Below, piece by piece: positions 1-7,596 of a DNA stretch of 17,411 bases (position 1 is the stretch's first letter; the number at the start of each line of letters is the position of its first letter). The translations under genes were made by a program, and so were the position numbers. The notes beneath the pieces are model-generated. The model searched no databases and was not told the origin of the DNA. It saw only the letters and a list, made by a program, of their open reading frames with translations. Source of the DNA: JAAYYF01 sp040255585 (GTDB lineage Bacteria > Deinococcota > Deinococci > Deinococcales > Trueperaceae); NCBI GenBank assembly GCA_040255585.1, contig JBDZVI010000064.1, positions 1-17,411 on the forward strand, in the 5' to 3' direction.

Positions 1-1
1 G

Positions 2-292
2 CTCGCGGCCCTGATGAGCGAGGGTCAGCAGACCTTCACGGCGAACTGCGCCGTGTGCCACGGAGACCAGGGCCAGGGCAAGGTCGGCCCGGCCTTCGAC
101 AAGAACGCGAACCTCGGCAACACGAACTACGTGATCGACACCATCCTGGGCGGCATCCCGCCCCACGGCATGCCCGCGTGGGGAGGCGTGCTGACCGACG
201 AGCAGATCGCTTCCGTCGCGACGTTCATCCGCAACTCGTGGTCCAACGCGTACGGCCCGGTCACGCAGGACGCCGTGACCGCGCAGAGGTGA
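2..292 (+). CDS. c-type cytochrome, 5' end outside the window
   Basis: The reading frame is open to the left edge, so the N-terminus and any signal peptide are missing; the in-frame ATG at 14 is probably internal. One class I heme c site is visible: CAVCH, encoded at 47-61. The distal Met is likely the one in HGMPAWGG. The sequence between and after these (GPAFD, LTDEQIASVATFIRNSW) is typical of small electron-carrier cytochromes. It ends 88 bases before the quinoprotein dehydrogenase gene on the same strand. In xox and exa operons the cytochrome beside the dehydrogenase takes electrons from reduced PQQ in the periplasm, and I infer the same role here (XoxG-like). The family is secure; the partnership rests on gene order. 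Confidence 0.88.
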   Translation, partial: LAALMSEGQQTFTANCAVCHGDQGQGKVGPAFDKNANLGNTNYVIDTILGGIPPHGMPAWGGVLTDEQIASVATFIRNSWSNAYGPVTQDAVTAQR

Positions 293-380
293 AGGAGGGA
301 GCCATACCCAGTCGCCGCCGCCGCCGGAGCGCGGGGGCGTGCATGCGGAAACCGCAAGACCTCTTGGAGGGTGCATTGTG

Positions 381-2183
381 ATGTCAGGCAAGCGAGAACA
401 ACCCGCAAAACGCGCTCGACTCCACCGGGCCGCCTTGGCCCTGAGCCTCGTGCTCGCGTCGTTCACCCTGGCCTTCGCCCAGCCGAACGACGATCTCACG
501 GTCCTGCAGCAGGATCCCGGGCAGTGGCTGATGCCCAACCGCACGTACTCGGGCTGGAACTACAGCCCGCTCGACCAGATCACCAAGTACAACGTTAAGA
601 ACCTGCAGGTCGCCTGGACGTTCCAGATCGGCGTCACCGACCAGATCGAGTCGGCCCCGCTCGTCGTCGGCACGACCATGTACATCCTGACCCCGAAGCC
701 GAACACGATCTACGCGCTCGACCTCAACCAGCAGGGCTACATCAAATGGTCGTTCGCCCCCGAGATGCCCGGGCTGGCCGAGGCGAAGGCCTGCTGCGGC
801 GCGAACAGCCGCGGGTTCATGTACGCGGACGGCAAGATCATCTTCAACACCCTCGACGGTCAGTTGTTCGCGCTCGACGCGAACACGGGCGCCGTCATCT
901 GGACGACCCAGGTCGCCGACCTCAGCCTGACCGAGACGACGACCATGTCGCCCCTCGTGGCCGGCCACAACGTGATCGTGGGCGTGGAAGGCGGCGAGCG
1001 TGGGATCCGCGGTCACGTCTCCGCCTACGACCTCGACACGGGCGCGCAGGTGTGGAAGTTCTACAACATGGGCCCCGACGAGGAGATGGGCATCGGCCCC
1101 GACTTCAAGCCGTTCTACCCGACGCCGGACAGCCCCGGGACCTCGACCTGGTACGGCGACTCCTGGAAGACGGGCGGCGGCGCGGTCTGGGGTTGGTTCA
1201 CCTTCGACCCCGAGTCCAACCTGTTCTATTACGGCACGGGCAACTGCGCGCCGTGGAACCCCGACTACCGGCGCGACCCCGCCACGGCCCCCGGCCTCGA
1301 CCAGTACACGAACGCCTACTGCGCCTCCGAGATGGCGCGCGACGCCACGACGGGCAACCTCGTCTGGGCCTACCAGGCGACGCCCCAGGATTCGTGGGAC
1401 TACGACCTGCCAGCCGGCCAGCAGCTCGTCGACCTGACGATCGACGGCCAGACGCGCCGGGCCCTCATGAAGCCCGCCCGTAACGGCTTCTTCTACGTGT
1501 GGGACGCGCACACCGGCGAGCTCCTGCACCAGCCGATCAAGTACACGACGGTGACCTGGGCCGACCACGTCGACATGGAGACGGGCCGCCCGGTCGTCAA
1601 CCCGGACGCGGTCGTCTACACGGGCACCGAGACGGGCGTCGTCTGCCCCTTCGGCATCGGCAACTGGCACAACACGACCTACTCGCCCAAGACGGGCCTC
1701 ATCTACTTCCAGGCCTACAACACGTGCAGCACGATGACGGGCACCGAGGGCGAGTACACGCCAGGTGAGAGCTACGTCCTCGAGACGTTCGGCGCGCGCT
1801 CGACGGGCCCCGGCGGCTGGACGGCCCAGATCCAGGCCTGGGACCCCGCCACGGGCGAGCAGGCGTGGAACATCAAGTCCAACCAGTCCCTGAGCTGGCC
1901 CATCATGTCCACCGCCGGCGACCTGGTCTTCGGTGGCGACAACCAAGGCGCCTTCCGTGCCCTCGACGCGGGGACGGGCGAGCTGCTGTGGTCGTTCCGG
2001 ACGGGCAGCGGGTTCGACGCATCGCCGATCAGCTTCAGGGGTACGGACGGCAGGCAGTACATCGCCGTCATCGGGAGCAAGGCGCCGGCCAACAGCGTGG
2101 TGACGGCCGACACGGCCCCCGACAACACCGGGCGCTACACGCGCCCCGGCAGCACCCTGTACGTCTTCGGACTGCCGCGCTGA
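381..2183 (+). CDS. PQQ-dependent alcohol dehydrogenase, predicted lanthanide type (XoxF/ExaF-like)
   Basis: A 600-residue periplasmic quinoprotein that oxidises an alcohol with PQQ and passes electrons to cytochrome c. I chose the ATG at 381 because GGAGG at 366-370 precedes it; an in-frame ATG at 339 has no such site. A signal peptide fills residues 1-33 (cleavage AFA|Q). The vicinal disulfide pair of PQQ dehydrogenases is C138-C139 in ACCGANSRG. Propeller docking motifs recur (ALDANTG..W, AYDLDTG..W, ARDATTG..W, AWDPATG..W, ALDAGTG..W). The active-site stretch TPQDSWDYD gives a catalytic Asp at D340 and a second Asp at D342, the position that is Asp in lanthanide enzymes (XoxF, ExaF, PedH) and Ala or Ser in calcium enzymes (MxaF, PedE). 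Length is normal for the family. The substrate (methanol, ethanol or other) cannot be read from the sequence. Confidence 0.93.
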   Translation: MSGKREQPAKRARLHRAALALSLVLASFTLAFAQPNDDLTVLQQDPGQWLMPNRTYSGWNYSPLDQITKYNVKNLQVAWTFQIGVTDQIESAPLVVGTTMYILTPKPNTIYALDLNQQGYIKWSFAPEMPGLAEAKACCGANSRGFMYADGKIIFNTLDGQLFALDANTGAVIWTTQVADLSLTETTTMSPLVAGHNVIVGVEGGERGIRGHVSAYDLDTGAQVWKFYNMGPDEEMGIGPDFKPFYPTPDSPGTSTWYGDSWKTGGGAVWGWFTFDPESNLFYYGTGNCAPWNPDYRRDPATAPGLDQYTNAYCASEMARDATTGNLVWAYQATPQDSWDYDLPAGQQLVDLTIDGQTRRALMKPARNGFFYVWDAHTGELLHQPIKYTTVTWADHVDMETGRPVVNPDAVVYTGTETGVVCPFGIGNWHNTTYSPKTGLIYFQAYNTCSTMTGTEGEYTPGESYVLETFGARSTGPGGWTAQIQAWDPATGEQAWNIKSNQSLSWPIMSTAGDLVFGGDNQGAFRALDAGTGELLWSFRTGSGFDASPISFRGTDGRQYIAVIGSKAPANSVVTADTAPDNTGRYTRPGSTLYVFGLPR

Positions 2184-2199
2184 TCAGCTCGGCGCTCGC

Positions 2200-2230
2200 G
2201 CGGGTGAGGGGGCATCGCCTCCTCACCCGC
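2200..2230 (+). terminator. strong hairpin between the dehydrogenase and the xoxJ-like gene
   Basis: GCGGGTGAGG (2200-2209) pairs perfectly with CCTCACCCGC (2221-2230). The inner bases extend the stem to 14 pairs, including one G-T pair, around an ATC loop. It starts 17 bases after the dehydrogenase stop and ends just before the next gene's ribosome site. No T-run follows. It could be a partial terminator or an mRNA-stabilising end that raises dehydrogenase over the downstream protein. The structure is seen; the role is inferred. Confidence 0.5.
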
Positions 2231-2253
2231 TCATGTCAGCGAAGGGGAGACCC

Positions 2254-4389
2254 ATGACGAACCGGCCTGCCACTTATGTGCTTCCGGGGGCCGCGCTGCT
2301 CCTGACCACCCTGGTGCTCGGCCTCGGGTCCGCTGGCGCCCAGACCGGCGCCCAATCCGGTGCACGGGCCGACGCTCAGTCCCCAGCCCAGTCCGCCGGC
2401 TGGGAGATGCGCGTGTGCGCCGACCCCAGCTCGATGCCGTTCTCGAGCGACGACGAGCGCGGGTTCGAGAACGAGATCGCGGGCATCCTGGCCGACGAGC
2501 TCGGGGCGCGCGTCACCTACGACTGGCACTATTTCAACGGCGATATCGTTCGGCTCGAGCTGCGCGCTGGCAACTGCGACATGCTGATGGGCGTCCCCGA
2601 CGGGTACGAGGACCTCCTCACGACGGTCGCCTACTACCAGAGCCCCTACGTGCTCCTGTACCGGCCGAACCAAGGCTACGAGCTATCTTCCTTCGACGAT
2701 CCGGTGCTCCGCACCCTGAGGATCGGCGTGCAGTCGAACGGCATCCCGCCCCAGACGTCGCTGGTCGAGCACGGCCTCGGCGCCAACATCGTGGCGACGT
2801 ACCGGGCCGAGTACGGCGCGCCGGACCGCCTCGCGCAGATCGTCAAGGCGGTGGCCAACGGCGACGTGGACGTCGGTGTGGCCTGGGGACCGCAGGTCGG
2901 CTACTACGCCGGCGAGCTCGGGCTCGACCTCACCGTCGTCCCGATAACGTCCGAGTTCGACCCGGCGAGCCTGCCCATGACCGTCCCGATGACCATCGCG
3001 GTCCGGCCCGGCGACGTGGCGCTCCGCGACGCCCTCAACGTCGCGCTGGCCGCGCGGTGGGCCGACGTCCAGGCCGTCGTCGAGCGTTACCACGTGCCGG
3101 TCGAGCCCCTGACGCCGCCGCGTGTGCCGGATGCCGCGGGGCGCCCGGAGACGCTGAGGGTCGCCCTCGTTGGTCCCACCCGGACCGGGGTCTCGCTGGT
3201 CCCGGAAGCGTCGCTGTACGACGTGGTCGGCCAGGCGGCCGTGATGGGGGCTCAGCTGGCGGCCGAGGTGGGTAACGGCCGTTCCGAGGCGGGCGCGGTC
3301 GACCTCGAGCTCCTGCTGGCGAGCGCCCCGAGCGCCGAGGCGGCCGAGCGGGCCGCGGAGCGGCTCCTGGCCGTCAACGGCGCCGCCGCGCTCGTCGGGG
3401 GCCTGGGCGACGGGCAGGCGGACGTGCTCTCCAACGTGGCGGAAGGCGCGGGTGTGCCCTTCCTCAACATCGGCTCCCCCGCGAGCGCGCTGAGGACGGC
3501 GTGCCTCAGGAGCACGTTCAACATCGAGGCCGGCGCGGGCGTGTACTTGGGCGCCATGGCGAGTTGGTTCACGGACCACGGGCACGAGCGGTGGTTCGTC
3601 GTGTACGAGGAGACGGGGGAGGGAACCGAGCTGCGCGACGCGGCGCTGGCTGCCCTCGCGGCCACCCCCGACGCGGTTCTCGCTGGCTCGACGGGTGTGA
3701 TGACGGGCCAGCCGGACTACGGCCCGGTGCTCGAGGAGGTGCGTCGCAGCGGCGCCGACCTGATCCTGGTGCTCGTGAACGCGCCCGATCAGATCGCGTT
3801 CCTGGCGCAGGAGGAGTCCGTCGGGCCGCACGTGGCGGCGCTCCCGTACCCGTTCCCCGTCACGCAGACGCGCGACTTCCTGGGGGCGATGCGCGTGCGG
3901 GCGGACGCGCAGGGCCTCGGGTTCCGGGTGGCGCTATGGGACGCGACCCTCGGCGGGAGTGATGGCGCGGGCGGCAGTGCGGCCGCCGGCGACGCGCTCA
4001 ACGACCGCTTCGTGGCGCGCTGGGGCCAGCCGATGGACCCGGCGGCGTGGGCGGCCTACGCCGCTATCACGATCTTGCACGATGCCGCGGCCGCGGCTGG
4101 CTCGACGCTCCCGGAGGCCATCGCCGCGTACCTGGCGAGCCCGGAGGCGCGGTTCGAGGTCGGGAAGTCGGCGCCCTTGGCGTTCGACCCGACCACTCGG
4201 CAGCTGCAACAGCCCCTTTACGTGATCGAGCTGGACCCCGACGCGTTACTCACGGGGAAGTTGAACGATCAGCGTGGGCTTGCGCGGCTGGTGGCTGTCG
4301 TGGATGGCGCCGTACAAGCGGGGGTGATGGATGCTGACGGTAGCGAAGGGGGCGGTGCGCCGTTGGACACTTCGCGGTGTCAGCGATGA
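2254..4389 (+). CDS. XoxJ/MoxJ-like periplasmic protein fused to a PQQ-system ABC-type binding domain
   Basis: A 711-residue exported protein. The ATG at 2254 is preferred because AAGGGGAGA lies 5-6 bases upstream; the in-frame ATG at 2233 lacks a site. Signal peptide is about residues 1-29, followed by an Ala/Gln/Ser-rich linker. Residues about 52-285 form a family 3 binding-protein fold of the quinoprotein-associated MoxJ type (VCADPSSMPFSS, CDMLMGVPDGYEDLLTT, GDVDVGVAWGPQVGYYA). Residues about 301-690 form a type I periplasmic binding fold like Leu/Ile/Val receptors (LRVALVGPTRTG, FLNIGSPASALR, DLILVLVNAPDQ), ending in TRQLQQPLYVIELDP, as in the binding proteins of PQQ alcohol dehydrogenase systems. 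The two families are normally separate genes. MoxJ/XoxJ is thought to help mature or activate the dehydrogenase, so an accessory role beside the xoxF-like gene is more likely than nutrient transport. No permease or ATPase gene adjoins it. Confidence 0.85.
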   Translation: MTNRPATYVLPGAALLLTTLVLGLGSAGAQTGAQSGARADAQSPAQSAGWEMRVCADPSSMPFSSDDERGFENEIAGILADELGARVTYDWHYFNGDIVRLELRAGNCDMLMGVPDGYEDLLTTVAYYQSPYVLLYRPNQGYELSSFDDPVLRTLRIGVQSNGIPPQTSLVEHGLGANIVATYRAEYGAPDRLAQIVKAVANGDVDVGVAWGPQVGYYAGELGLDLTVVPITSEFDPASLPMTVPMTIAVRPGDVALRDALNVALAARWADVQAVVERYHVPVEPLTPPRVPDAAGRPETLRVALVGPTRTGVSLVPEASLYDVVGQAAVMGAQLAAEVGNGRSEAGAVDLELLLASAPSAEAAERAAERLLAVNGAAALVGGLGDGQADVLSNVAEGAGVPFLNIGSPASALRTACLRSTFNIEAGAGVYLGAMASWFTDHGHERWFVVYEETGEGTELRDAALAALAATPDAVLAGSTGVMTGQPDYGPVLEEVRRSGADLILVLVNAPDQIAFLAQEESVGPHVAALPYPFPVTQTRDFLGAMRVRADAQGLGFRVALWDATLGGSDGAGGSAAAGDALNDRFVARWGQPMDPAAWAAYAAITILHDAAAAAGSTLPEAIAAYLASPEARFEVGKSAPLAFDPTTRQLQQPLYVIELDPDALLTGKLNDQRGLARLVAVVDGAVQAGVMDADGSEGGGAPLDTSRCQR

Positions 4390-4740
4390 CGGTCCACTAG
4401 TAACCGGTCAGATTGGTGGCCGTTCGAGCGGACGAGGAACGTTTCTGCCCGGTTTCCGCCCCGAGCGCTCCGACTCGAGCGGTCGCGCCAACGGAAGCTG
4501 GGAGTTCCCGTTCCCGACGTAGAGGCTATAGAGACGTACAGGCAAAGGAAAGCCCCGAGCATCTTCGCGGCTGCGCGCTGGAGAGGACGGGTTCGGGGTC
4601 TATGGTGAAAGCCTAGGACGCTCTTGCGTCGCGGTCAAGTCGATCAGGCGCACTCATCGCGCCCGATCTTGAAGCGGCGCTGTCGCGTTCTCGCCTGGCC
4701 CCGTACCCTGGTGTGACGCCCGACCCACGGAGGTCGCCGG
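4390..4740. other. non-coding stretch after the xoxJ-like gene
   Basis: No convincing coding sequence: the open frames here are short, Arg/Ser-rich and lack ribosome sites. The only structure I see is an imperfect hairpin, GATCAGGCGC (4642-4651) against GCGCCCGATC (4659-4668), with one mismatch and a further 4-bp match (TCAA/TTGA) beyond a bulge. It might end the upstream transcript, but it lies about 250 bases past the stop codon. About 390 bases of this interval have no counterpart in the related arrangement near 11.2-11.4 kb. Confidence 0.5.
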
Positions 4741-4749
4741 GGCTTGTGG

Positions 4750-4880
4750 ACCTGGTATCACCACTGAGGTTTCATGCTATCTGCAACGTACTTGTTGCAC
4801 GACGCATGGCCCTTAACTATGGCAGGCTACCCAACGCGTACTCGAGCGCGAGTTTCGCGCCTTCGCCCGACTCCGAGACG
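4750..4880 (+). repeat. palindromic intergenic repeat, copy 1
   Basis: First of three related non-coding elements. The core palindrome is at 4782-4799: TGCAACG, TACT, TGTTGCA, with one G-T pair at the loop end. Homology with copy 2 covers roughly 4750-4840, including the upstream GAGGT-TCA stretch, the CGAC that follows the palindrome, CATGGCCCTT and the CCCAAC further on. An ATG (4819) begins 20 bases after the palindrome ends, the same spacing as in copy 3. The element lies between the xoxJ-like gene and the regulator promoter. Its outer limits are approximate. Confidence 0.75.
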
Positions 4881-5044
4881 GTCACCGCCGGTTGTCCTCG
4901 GTTGCAGGAGCGACTAGGCCCCACCCGGGAGACGCTCAGAGACCACGAGCGACGGCCGCGGGCCTACGTGGGCTTCTTTTCGGCACTGCTCGACCTCCGC
5001 CAAGGCGGCCCCCCAGTCTTGTACTTTGCGGCCGGACCGGTTGG

Positions 5045-5073
5045 TTGACACCCCTCCGACCATCTGCTACGGT
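5045..5073 (+). promoter_or_regulatory. sigma-70-type promoter of the regulator/transporter operon
   Basis: A perfect TTGACA (5045-5050), a 17-base spacer and TACGGT (5068-5073). The -35 is consensus and the -10 matches only T, A and the final T. The start of transcription would fall near 5080, inside the first operator palindrome, which makes repression by the operon's own GntR-type product plausible. Confidence 0.6.
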
Positions 5074-5075
5074 TC

Positions 5076-5108
5076 GTCATCATATGACAGCGCCAGTCAT
5101 CCGATGAC
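5076..5108 (+). promoter_or_regulatory. tandem 13-bp palindromes, probable GntR operator pair
   Basis: Two palindromes of the form GTCAT-N3-ATGAC: GTCATCATATGAC (5076-5088) and GTCATCCGATGAC (5096-5108). Arms are identical, the 3-base centres differ, and the centres are 20 bp apart, about two helix turns, so two dimers would sit on the same face of the DNA. They cover the predicted transcription start and end before the preferred start codon at 5134. Autoregulation is inferred from position and from the winged helix encoded downstream. Confidence 0.65.
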
Positions 5109-5133
5109 TTCGGGTGTGGCGGTGAGGCGAGGG

Positions 5134-6678
5134 ATGACGGTGCCAGAGGACACGCGTAGGCGCACGAGCCGGGTGGAGAGCACCGTGGAGTTCATCCAGG
5201 GCATGATCGCGGCGCGGCACCTCGAAGCTGGCGACCAACTCCCGACCATCAAGGAGCTCTCCGAGGAAGCTGGCCTGGCGCAATCCACGATCCGCGAGGG
5301 GATGCAGAAGCTGGCCGCGGTGGGCCGCCTGCGGATCGAGCATGGGGTCGGGACGTTCGTTGCCAAGCCCTCGCTCAAAGGCATCCTCCAGCCCCTGCTC
5401 GACTCGGATGTCTCCGGCCTCGTCGAGAACTCCGACCTGTTCGAGGTACGCAGGGAGCTTGCTGCCATCACGCTGAAGCTGGCCGTGGAGCGAAGCGCGA
5501 AGGAGGTGGGCCGTCTGCTGCGGAGCACGCTGGATACCCTGTCGCGCGACGCCAGGACGCTGAGCTCGGCGGAGCTGCTGGAGCTCGATTCCACGTTCCA
5601 GGACCGGCTGGCGCGCCTGACCAGCAACGCGCTCCTCCGTACCTTGGTGCTCGCCATGCGGAACGTCGGTCGTCGCCCCGGTGGCGAGGGCGCCTTCGAA
5701 CCGGACGTGGTCAAGTACGTAACGGTCCTGGAGTCGGTCCTGGAAGCGCTCGGGGCGGGGGAGACGCAGCGTGCCGCAGACACGTTCGCGACCCTCATTG
5801 AGGCCCTGATGCCTTCGGAGGAGCGCCGCAACCTCGTCGTCTACTGCGATGCGCTCGGTACCGGGTCGACGGGCGGCTCCTTCTTCACGCTCGGTCAGCG
5901 GATCTCCGCCATCCTGGCGCGAACCACGGGCGTGTACTCCACCGTCCAGTTGACCGGCGGCGGCCTCGAGAACGTGCGGCTCACCGAGGCTGCCAAGATC
6001 GGGCTGGGCATCGCGCAGATCGACGTGGCGGTCGACGCCTTCAACGGGCACGGCGACTTCGACAAACCGCACACGAACATACGTTCCATCGCGCCTCTCG
6101 GTGGGCTCGAGCTGCACATCTTCACCCTGGCCGCCGGGCCAGTGACGAGCCTACGGGACCTCAACGGCAAGACGGTCGGCCTCGGAGCGTTCGGAGGCGC
6201 CAGCGAGAAGGTGGCCAGCGAGGTGCTGCAGCGTTTCGGTTACGTCGAGAGCGGCGCGTATATCGCCAAGCAGGCCCCGTTCGACGAGATGATCACCATG
6301 CTGGTCGATGGCGAGCTGGACCTGGTGTTCTTCCTGTCGTCGTCCAGGAACTCCGCGCTGATCGAGTTCGCCATCGCGCGCGAACTGCGGTTCTTGTCCA
6401 TCGACCCGCCCGTGCTCCGCGAGTTGGTCAAGGACCATCCGTACTGGCAGGCCAGCCGCATCGAGGCGTTCTCTTACCCTCACCAAGACGTCCCGATCTC
6501 GACGTTGCGGGTGCCGATGACCCTCATCACGCATAGCGCGGTCTCCGAAGCGGACGTCTACTCGATAACGCGCGTGCTGCATGCAGAGAACGTGCTGTTG
6601 AACCCGGAGTCGGCGCCGGGACTCGACGGGTTGCCACAACACCCCGGAGCGGCTCGCTACTGGCGGGACAGGCGATGA
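5134..6678 (+). CDS. GntR-family regulator fused to a TAXI-type solute-binding domain
   Basis: A 514-residue protein with three parts. Residues about 8-80 are a GntR winged helix (LEAGDQLPTIKELSEEAGLA, STIREGMQKLAAVGRLR, GVGTFVAKP). Residues about 90-225 are helical and FCD-like (ELDSTFQDRLARLTSNALL), but the usual histidine positions carry Q156, L199 and about L221. Residues 233-514 match a whole TAXI-family TRAP receptor (GTGSTGGSFFTLG, TGGGLENVRLTEAAKIGLGI, LNGKTVGLGAFGGASEKVA, the C-terminal LPQHPGAARYW). TAXI proteins are normally secreted; here there is no signal peptide, so it should act in the cytoplasm as a ligand sensor. The ATG at 5134 has GGTGAGG six bases upstream; ATG 5104 lies in an operator and ATG 5026 upstream of the promoter. 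The stop overlaps the next start, so the gene is coupled to the transporter. Domain calls are strong; the ligand is unknown. Confidence 0.88.
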   Translation: MTVPEDTRRRTSRVESTVEFIQGMIAARHLEAGDQLPTIKELSEEAGLAQSTIREGMQKLAAVGRLRIEHGVGTFVAKPSLKGILQPLLDSDVSGLVENSDLFEVRRELAAITLKLAVERSAKEVGRLLRSTLDTLSRDARTLSSAELLELDSTFQDRLARLTSNALLRTLVLAMRNVGRRPGGEGAFEPDVVKYVTVLESVLEALGAGETQRAADTFATLIEALMPSEERRNLVVYCDALGTGSTGGSFFTLGQRISAILARTTGVYSTVQLTGGGLENVRLTEAAKIGLGIAQIDVAVDAFNGHGDFDKPHTNIRSIAPLGGLELHIFTLAAGPVTSLRDLNGKTVGLGAFGGASEKVASEVLQRFGYVESGAYIAKQAPFDEMITMLVDGELDLVFFLSSSRNSALIEFAIARELRFLSIDPPVLRELVKDHPYWQASRIEAFSYPHQDVPISTLRVPMTLITHSAVSEADVYSITRVLHAENVLLNPESAPGLDGLPQHPGAARYWRDRR

Positions 6679-7595
6679 CGGTCTTCCTGGCGCGGAGGCT
6701 CCCCAGGTCGCTTCTGACGCTTGCGTTCATCGTCACGCTGGTCTTCGTCGGGACACGCCTGACGGGAGACCCCACCATGTGGCTCTTGCCAGACGACGCG
6801 CCGCCACAGGCGCGCGCTTCCATGAGGGCGGCGCTGGCCGTCGACAAGCCGATCCCGGAACAGTATTGGCGGTACCTCCAAGGCTTGGCGCGTGGCGATT
6901 TCGGGAACAGCTTCTACGAACGGCGTCCCGTGACGCAGGTCTTCGCGGAGCGCCTCGGTCCCACGCTGCGGCTCAGTGGCCTGGCGTTGGTCCTCTCGAT
7001 CCTGATCGGCGTTCCCGTGGGGATCATGACGGCCCTTCACCGGAACAGCGTGCTCGACCGCACGCTCATGTCGTTGAGCTTCACGGCGTACGCGATCCCC
7101 AACTTCGTGCTCGGCATCATGCTCATCCTGATCTTCAGCCTGGTGCTCAGATGGCTGCCCAGCGGCGGTTACGGCGACTGGCGGCACTACCTCATGCCAG
7201 TGTTCACGCTCGGCGCCTCGCACGCCGCTTTGATAGCCAGGTTGACCAGGTCGTCGATGCTCGAGGTGCTCAACGAGGACTACGTGCGCACGGCGCGCGC
7301 CAAGGGCCTACCGGGCCGGGTCACCGTTTGGAAGCATGCGCTCAGGAACGCGTTCCTGCCCGTGCTGACCATCGTCGGCCTGTCGCTCGCCACCCTGATC
7401 TCCGGTTCTGTGGTGACCGAGACCGTGTTCGCATGGCCCGGCGTCGGGCGTCTGGTGTTGACCTCGGTCGTTCATCGCGACTTCCCGACGCTGCAGTTCG
7501 TGGTCCTGGTGATCGCCTGCGCCGTGGTCGTCGCGAACGTGCTGGTCGACATCTCGTACTCGCTACTCGACCCACGGATCCGGATCGGGAGCTGA
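6675..7595 (+). CDS. DppB/OppB-type ABC transporter permease
   Basis: A 306-residue inner-membrane permease of the peptide/nickel/opine importer family. It opens with the family's N-terminal pattern FLARRLPRSLLTLAFIVTLV, then GDPTMWLL, the conserved GLARGDFGNSF segment, several membrane helices, and the ATPase-docking EAA loop at about residues 200-220 (YVRTARAKGLPGRVTVWKHA). The end, ISYSLLDPRIRI, is typical. The ATG overlaps the regulator's TGA by four bases (ATGA), so translation is probably coupled. It pairs with the next gene to form the membrane channel. Substrates in this family range from peptides to sugars and metals, so the substrate stays open. Confidence 0.93.
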   Translation: MTVFLARRLPRSLLTLAFIVTLVFVGTRLTGDPTMWLLPDDAPPQARASMRAALAVDKPIPEQYWRYLQGLARGDFGNSFYERRPVTQVFAERLGPTLRLSGLALVLSILIGVPVGIMTALHRNSVLDRTLMSLSFTAYAIPNFVLGIMLILIFSLVLRWLPSGGYGDWRHYLMPVFTLGASHAALIARLTRSSMLEVLNEDYVRTARAKGLPGRVTVWKHALRNAFLPVLTIVGLSLATLISGSVVTETVFAWPGVGRLVLTSVVHRDFPTLQFVVLVIACAVVVANVLVDISYSLLDPRIRIGS

Positions 7596-7596
7596 C

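Noticed and set aside
384..1946. A 520-codon open frame on the minus strand opposite the dehydrogenase gene.
   Set aside because: Its product is a low-complexity Arg/Val/Gly/Asp sequence typical of the antisense of GC-rich genes, while the + strand shows clear PQQ dehydrogenase motifs.
2254..4389. An ordinary amino-acid ABC receptor.
   Set aside because: No permease or ATPase adjoins it, and both halves resemble binding proteins tied to quinoprotein dehydrogenases.
4713..5048. A possible small gene of 111 codons before the regulator promoter.
   Set aside because: It passes through the repeat copy, shows no ribosome site and no recognisable motif, and ends inside the promoter.
5080..6117. 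A long minus-strand open frame opposite the regulator gene.
   Set aside because: It runs through the operator region and lacks any family motif; the + strand protein is recognisable throughout.
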